From Thiodiazotropha sp040506775 (GTDB taxonomy: Bacteria > Pseudomonadota > Gammaproteobacteria > Chromatiales > Chromatiaceae), in NCBI GenBank assembly GCA_040506775.1, contig JBEVWC010000002.1:558001-622000 (forward strand): 64,000 nucleotides of DNA, read 5' to 3'. The position numbers and the translations under genes are program-made. The notes beneath the pieces are model-generated. The model saw only the letters and a list, made by a program, of their open reading frames with translations. It was not told the DNA's origin and did no database searches. Shown piece after piece: positions 61,437 to 64,000 of the stretch (its first letter is position 1; every line of letters starts with the position of its first letter).

Positions 61437-64000
61437 TCAACCATTTTCGGATGATAGCGCACTTAGCAGCCTTTTGGCTTCTTCAGATTCATGAAACTGC
61501 TGTTTATTTTCGAAAACCTTTTGAAGAATTGCCAGAGCTTCGTGATTTTTACCACTCGCGTTCAGCATCACCGCATAGTGGTATCGAATGCTCGGATCCG
61601 CGGTGCGATCCATCACCGGTCCAAGAATTTTCAGGGCAGTACCGGTATCGCCGGATAGGTGCGTCAGCCATGCAAAGGTGTCGGTTACCGCCGGGGCGGA
61701 ATCACCCACTCGCTGATAGGCCTGCTGGGCATACACCAGGGCCTGTTTCGGGTCTGTCTCAAAACTGAGCAAAGCCGCATTGTTCAGCGCCACCACATTA
61801 CCGGCATCCCGTGTCAGGATGGTCTGATACAACGCCAGAGACTCATTAGACTGCCCTTGTGACTGGTAGATCATCGCCAGAGCCAACCTGGCCTGATTTT
61901 CCCGGGCCCCGGCAGACTGATCGATCTGTTCATTCAGAAGCTTAACCGCCGACGCCATATCGCCCAGCCTCAAATAGCTGTCGACGAGCATCTGCACCAG
62001 ATAAAAAGGAGTCTCTGAGGTGACCTGTCGTTGTAACAGTTCAGTTGCCTTCTGATCCTCTCCCTGGGCCTGGTAGACCTTGACCTGCAAAGCGAGGCCG
62101 GTGTAACGCGTTTGCGGATCTTGCAGGAATTCCTCGGCAATAGCCCGCGCCTGTGCGAACCGCTTTTGTTTCAGTTCGAGGTCGAACATCAAACGTTTGG
62201 CATTCGGACTGGTGGGTTCAAGTGTTTGAAGGGTGTTCCTGGCAGCATTTACGTCACCACGGCCCATCTGCAGATTGGCCAGTTGCAGATAGGCCCCTTC
62301 CTGTTCGGGTTTCAGATCGATGATTCGATGCAAAAGGGATTCCGCTTCCTTTTCACGGCCCAGTTGCTGATCCAATTCGGCGATCAGTGAAAGTACTGCG
62401 GTGTCTTTGCTGGTGCGCCATGCGGTTTCATCCAGGTAGGTCGCCGCCTTCTCCGGCTGATGTGTGCGCAGATAGTAACGGGCCAGAATCATCCGCGGCA
62501 TGACAGGATTCTGCGGAGTGTCTGCAGCCCTCTCCAACCAATCCAATGCGGCTTTCTGAAGCCCCATTCGCTCGCTGAGCTGGGCCATCAATATCAGTAC
62601 CTGCAGGTTTTGCGGGTCCCTGGCCAGCACCAGATTCAGACGATCACCACTTTCATGCAGGTGGCCATCCTCCAGATCCATACGCCCAAGTGCGATCTGG
62701 GCAGGGACATAGGCTGGGTCGAGTTGGGTGGCCTTGAGAAAAAAATGACGCGCCTCGTTGCGTTTGCCGGTAGCCAGCTCAATCAGCGCTCGCAGATGGT
62801 AGTCCATGGGAGAACGTACCGCATCTCCTCTGGCGAGCATCTGATCGGAAAGTTTACGCGCAGCTGCATAGTCCTGTTTTTTGAGGTAGGAAAGCAGTAG
62901 CAGGGCATTTGCGTGATGATCACCGTTGGCTTCCAGCTGCTCCAGCTCAACTATTGCCTCGTCCACCGCACCCTGGCTGAGGTAAAGTCTCGCGAGCTCC
63001 TCTCGGATCCGTGTATCCTCCGGATGACTCTGCATGGCCTTTTTCAGGTATTCGACACCCAGCAGATAATCGCCAGACTGGCTTGCGGCAATCCCGATCA
63101 TGGAGAGGATTTCCGCATCATCCTGTTGTGTCCCTACGGGCTTGAGCAGACTCAACGCCTCTTTTGGTTTATTGAGCCTGAGCTTGATTTCTCCCAGCAG
63201 TTTACGCGCCTGCAGATGTGTGGGTACCTGATTGACATATCGCGTCATCAGCAGATTTGCCTGCTCCAGGTTATTTTCGGAAAAATGAATGGCCCCCAGA
63301 AGCAGTAAGGTCGGCAGATGATTGGGCATCTTGCCGAGAGCGCCGGTCAAATCTGTCTTTGCCAGATCGTACTGCTTATCGATGTAGTGATGCAGACCCT
63401 TCAGATACAGCACAAGGGGATTTCCGGGATCGGATTTCGCCAGATCATCCAGATATTGCTGGCTCTCAGGCAACCTGCCCTGCTGGACCAGCAGTTGGAT
63501 CAGCGTCACCCGGGTGAGGAACTTCTCCATCCGTGGATCCTTCGCCTGTGCCAGGGTGACCGCCTTCTTCAGCGAGTCGATCGCCTGATCATACTGCAGA
63601 TGTTTGACCTGAATTGCGCCCAAAACACGCCAGACCTGGGGATTTTGAGCATCGATACCGATCGCCCGGTTAAGGAATTCGATTGCCGTGTCATCGTCAT
63701 CCCGCATACTCGCGGCATTAGCCCTGAGAATCAGGGCATTGACGTTTTGCGCCTGTTCCGCCAACAACCCTGCCGCCAGATCATCCGCCTGCTGGGGTTT
63801 CTTCAAATGGATGTAGGCATTCGCGACGATTTCCCGAACGCGAATTCGACCCGCTTGAGAAAGCGCGCCTTTTTCATAGGCTTCCACGATTTGCGAAAAC
63901 TTTCCCTGCATTTCCCAGGCCGACAATTGGATCTGCTGCACTTCCGGATCATCCTGGTGGGACGAATCCAATCGACTCAGTTCCTTTTCCGCAGACAGGC
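61437..64000 (-). CDS. Exosortase-system TPR-repeat protein, N-terminus outside window
   Basis: At least 854 residues of TPR repeats, each of about 34 residues, filling the whole visible frame. The open frame crosses the right edge with no stop, and the TTG at 63971 is inside it (upstream codons still read LSAEKELSR), so the real start lies beyond. The TIGR02917-like family (PrsT) has about 900 residues and an N-terminal lipoprotein signal, so about 50 residues are missing. It probably organises the polysaccharide export or PEP-CTERM sorting machinery in the periplasm. It is followed 105 bases later by the export lipoprotein. Confidence 0.87.
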   Translation of the reverse strand, partial: LSAEKELSRLDSSHQDDPEVQQIQLSAWEMQGKFSQIVEAYEKGALSQAGRIRVREIVANAYIHLKKPQQADDLAAGLLAEQAQNVNALILRANAASMRDDDDTAIEFLNRAIGIDAQNPQVWRVLGAIQVKHLQYDQAIDSLKKAVTLAQAKDPRMEKFLTRVTLIQLLVQQGRLPESQQYLDDLAKSDPGNPLVLYLKGLHHYIDKQYDLAKTDLTGALGKMPNHLPTLLLLGAIHFSENNLEQANLLMTRYVNQVPTHLQARKLLGEIKLRLNKPKEALSLLKPVGTQQDDAEILSMIGIAASQSGDYLLGVEYLKKAMQSHPEDTRIREELARLYLSQGAVDEAIVELEQLEANGDHHANALLLLSYLKKQDYAAARKLSDQMLARGDAVRSPMDYHLRALIELATGKRNEARHFFLKATQLDPAYVPAQIALGRMDLEDGHLHESGDRLNLVLARDPQNLQVLILMAQLSERMGLQKAALDWLERAADTPQNPVMPRMILARYYLRTHQPEKAATYLDETAWRTSKDTAVLSLIAELDQQLGREKEAESLLHRIIDLKPEQEGAYLQLANLQMGRGDVNAARNTLQTLEPTSPNAKRLMFDLELKQKRFAQARAIAEEFLQDPQTRYTGLALQVKVYQAQGEDQKATELLQRQVTSETPFYLVQMLVDSYLRLGDMASAVKLLNEQIDQSAGARENQARLALAMIYQSQGQSNESLALYQTILTRDAGNVVALNNAALLSFETDPKQALVYAQQAYQRVGDSAPAVTDTFAWLTHLSGDTGTALKILGPVMDRTADPSIRYHYAVMLNASGKNHEALAILQKVFENKQQFHESEEAKRLLSALSSENG

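Overview
The window looks like a free-living or symbiotic sulfur-oxidising gammaproteobacterium, possibly of the Chromatiales/Sedimenticola/Thiodiazotropha type. The evidence is a sulfate adenylyltransferase of the homo-oligomeric kind used in sulfur oxidation, a full System I cytochrome c maturation operon, a nonaheme cytochrome, a PEP-CTERM/exosortase-A type polysaccharide cluster at the right edge, and the lol-comEC-exb-lpxK-kdsB gene order typical of gammaproteobacteria. The assignment is an inference from gene content; no rRNA or tRNA gene was recognised in the window.

Layout. 1-3255 (-) is the 5' part of a giant secreted beta-domain protein that runs off the left edge, behind a leader with nested hairpins. 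3741-5244 is a two-component pair whose genes converge and overlap. 5527-13948 (-) is an envelope block: kdsB, a Trm112-like protein, lpxK, exbD, exbB, comEC, then lolD and lolC, with a DUF2062 membrane protein on the other strand. 14175-16074 (+) holds a small exported protein and a TrpD2-like/Rieske pair behind a near-consensus promoter. 16259-23951 (+) has a 46-residue membrane mini-protein and then ccmABCDEFGHI. 24146-26185 (+) is a second-type EF-G. 26186-26570 is a cluster of palindromic repeats, followed by an AlkD-like glycosylase (-).

27527-30886 (-) encodes a PKD-domain, nine-haem cytochrome with its own terminator. Then come an uncharacterised protein, a B12-binding radical SAM enzyme, a self-contained 42-residue acidic mini-gene, sat, a methyltransferase, and a rhodanese/phosphatase pair. 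37262-45881 (-) is recC-recB-recD. 45995-50328 holds an HDOD protein, a 73-residue protein, a DUF1631 protein and a PilZ protein (c-di-GMP-linked). 50478-58874 (-) has a lytic transglycosylase, a YchJ-like protein, hrpA and the three-subunit transhydrogenase pntB-pntAB-pntAA. 58875-59734 has no supported gene. 59735-64000 (-) is the edge of an exopolysaccharide cluster: tyrosine autokinase, export lipoprotein and a TPR protein cut by the right edge.

How the parts fit. The Ccm system would be needed to attach haem to the nonaheme cytochrome. Sat would release ATP and sulfate from APS at the end of sulfur oxidation, and PntAB would couple proton-motive force to NADPH for carbon fixation. The lol, lpx, kds, exb and exosortase-type genes build the envelope. 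Points most worth a second look are the PKD/'NDLGMHC'/nonaheme cytochrome, the two mini-genes too short for routine gene calling, the FNR-like site before the mini-gene and ccm, the structured leader of the giant secreted protein, and a palindrome family found three times, each time between convergent genes.
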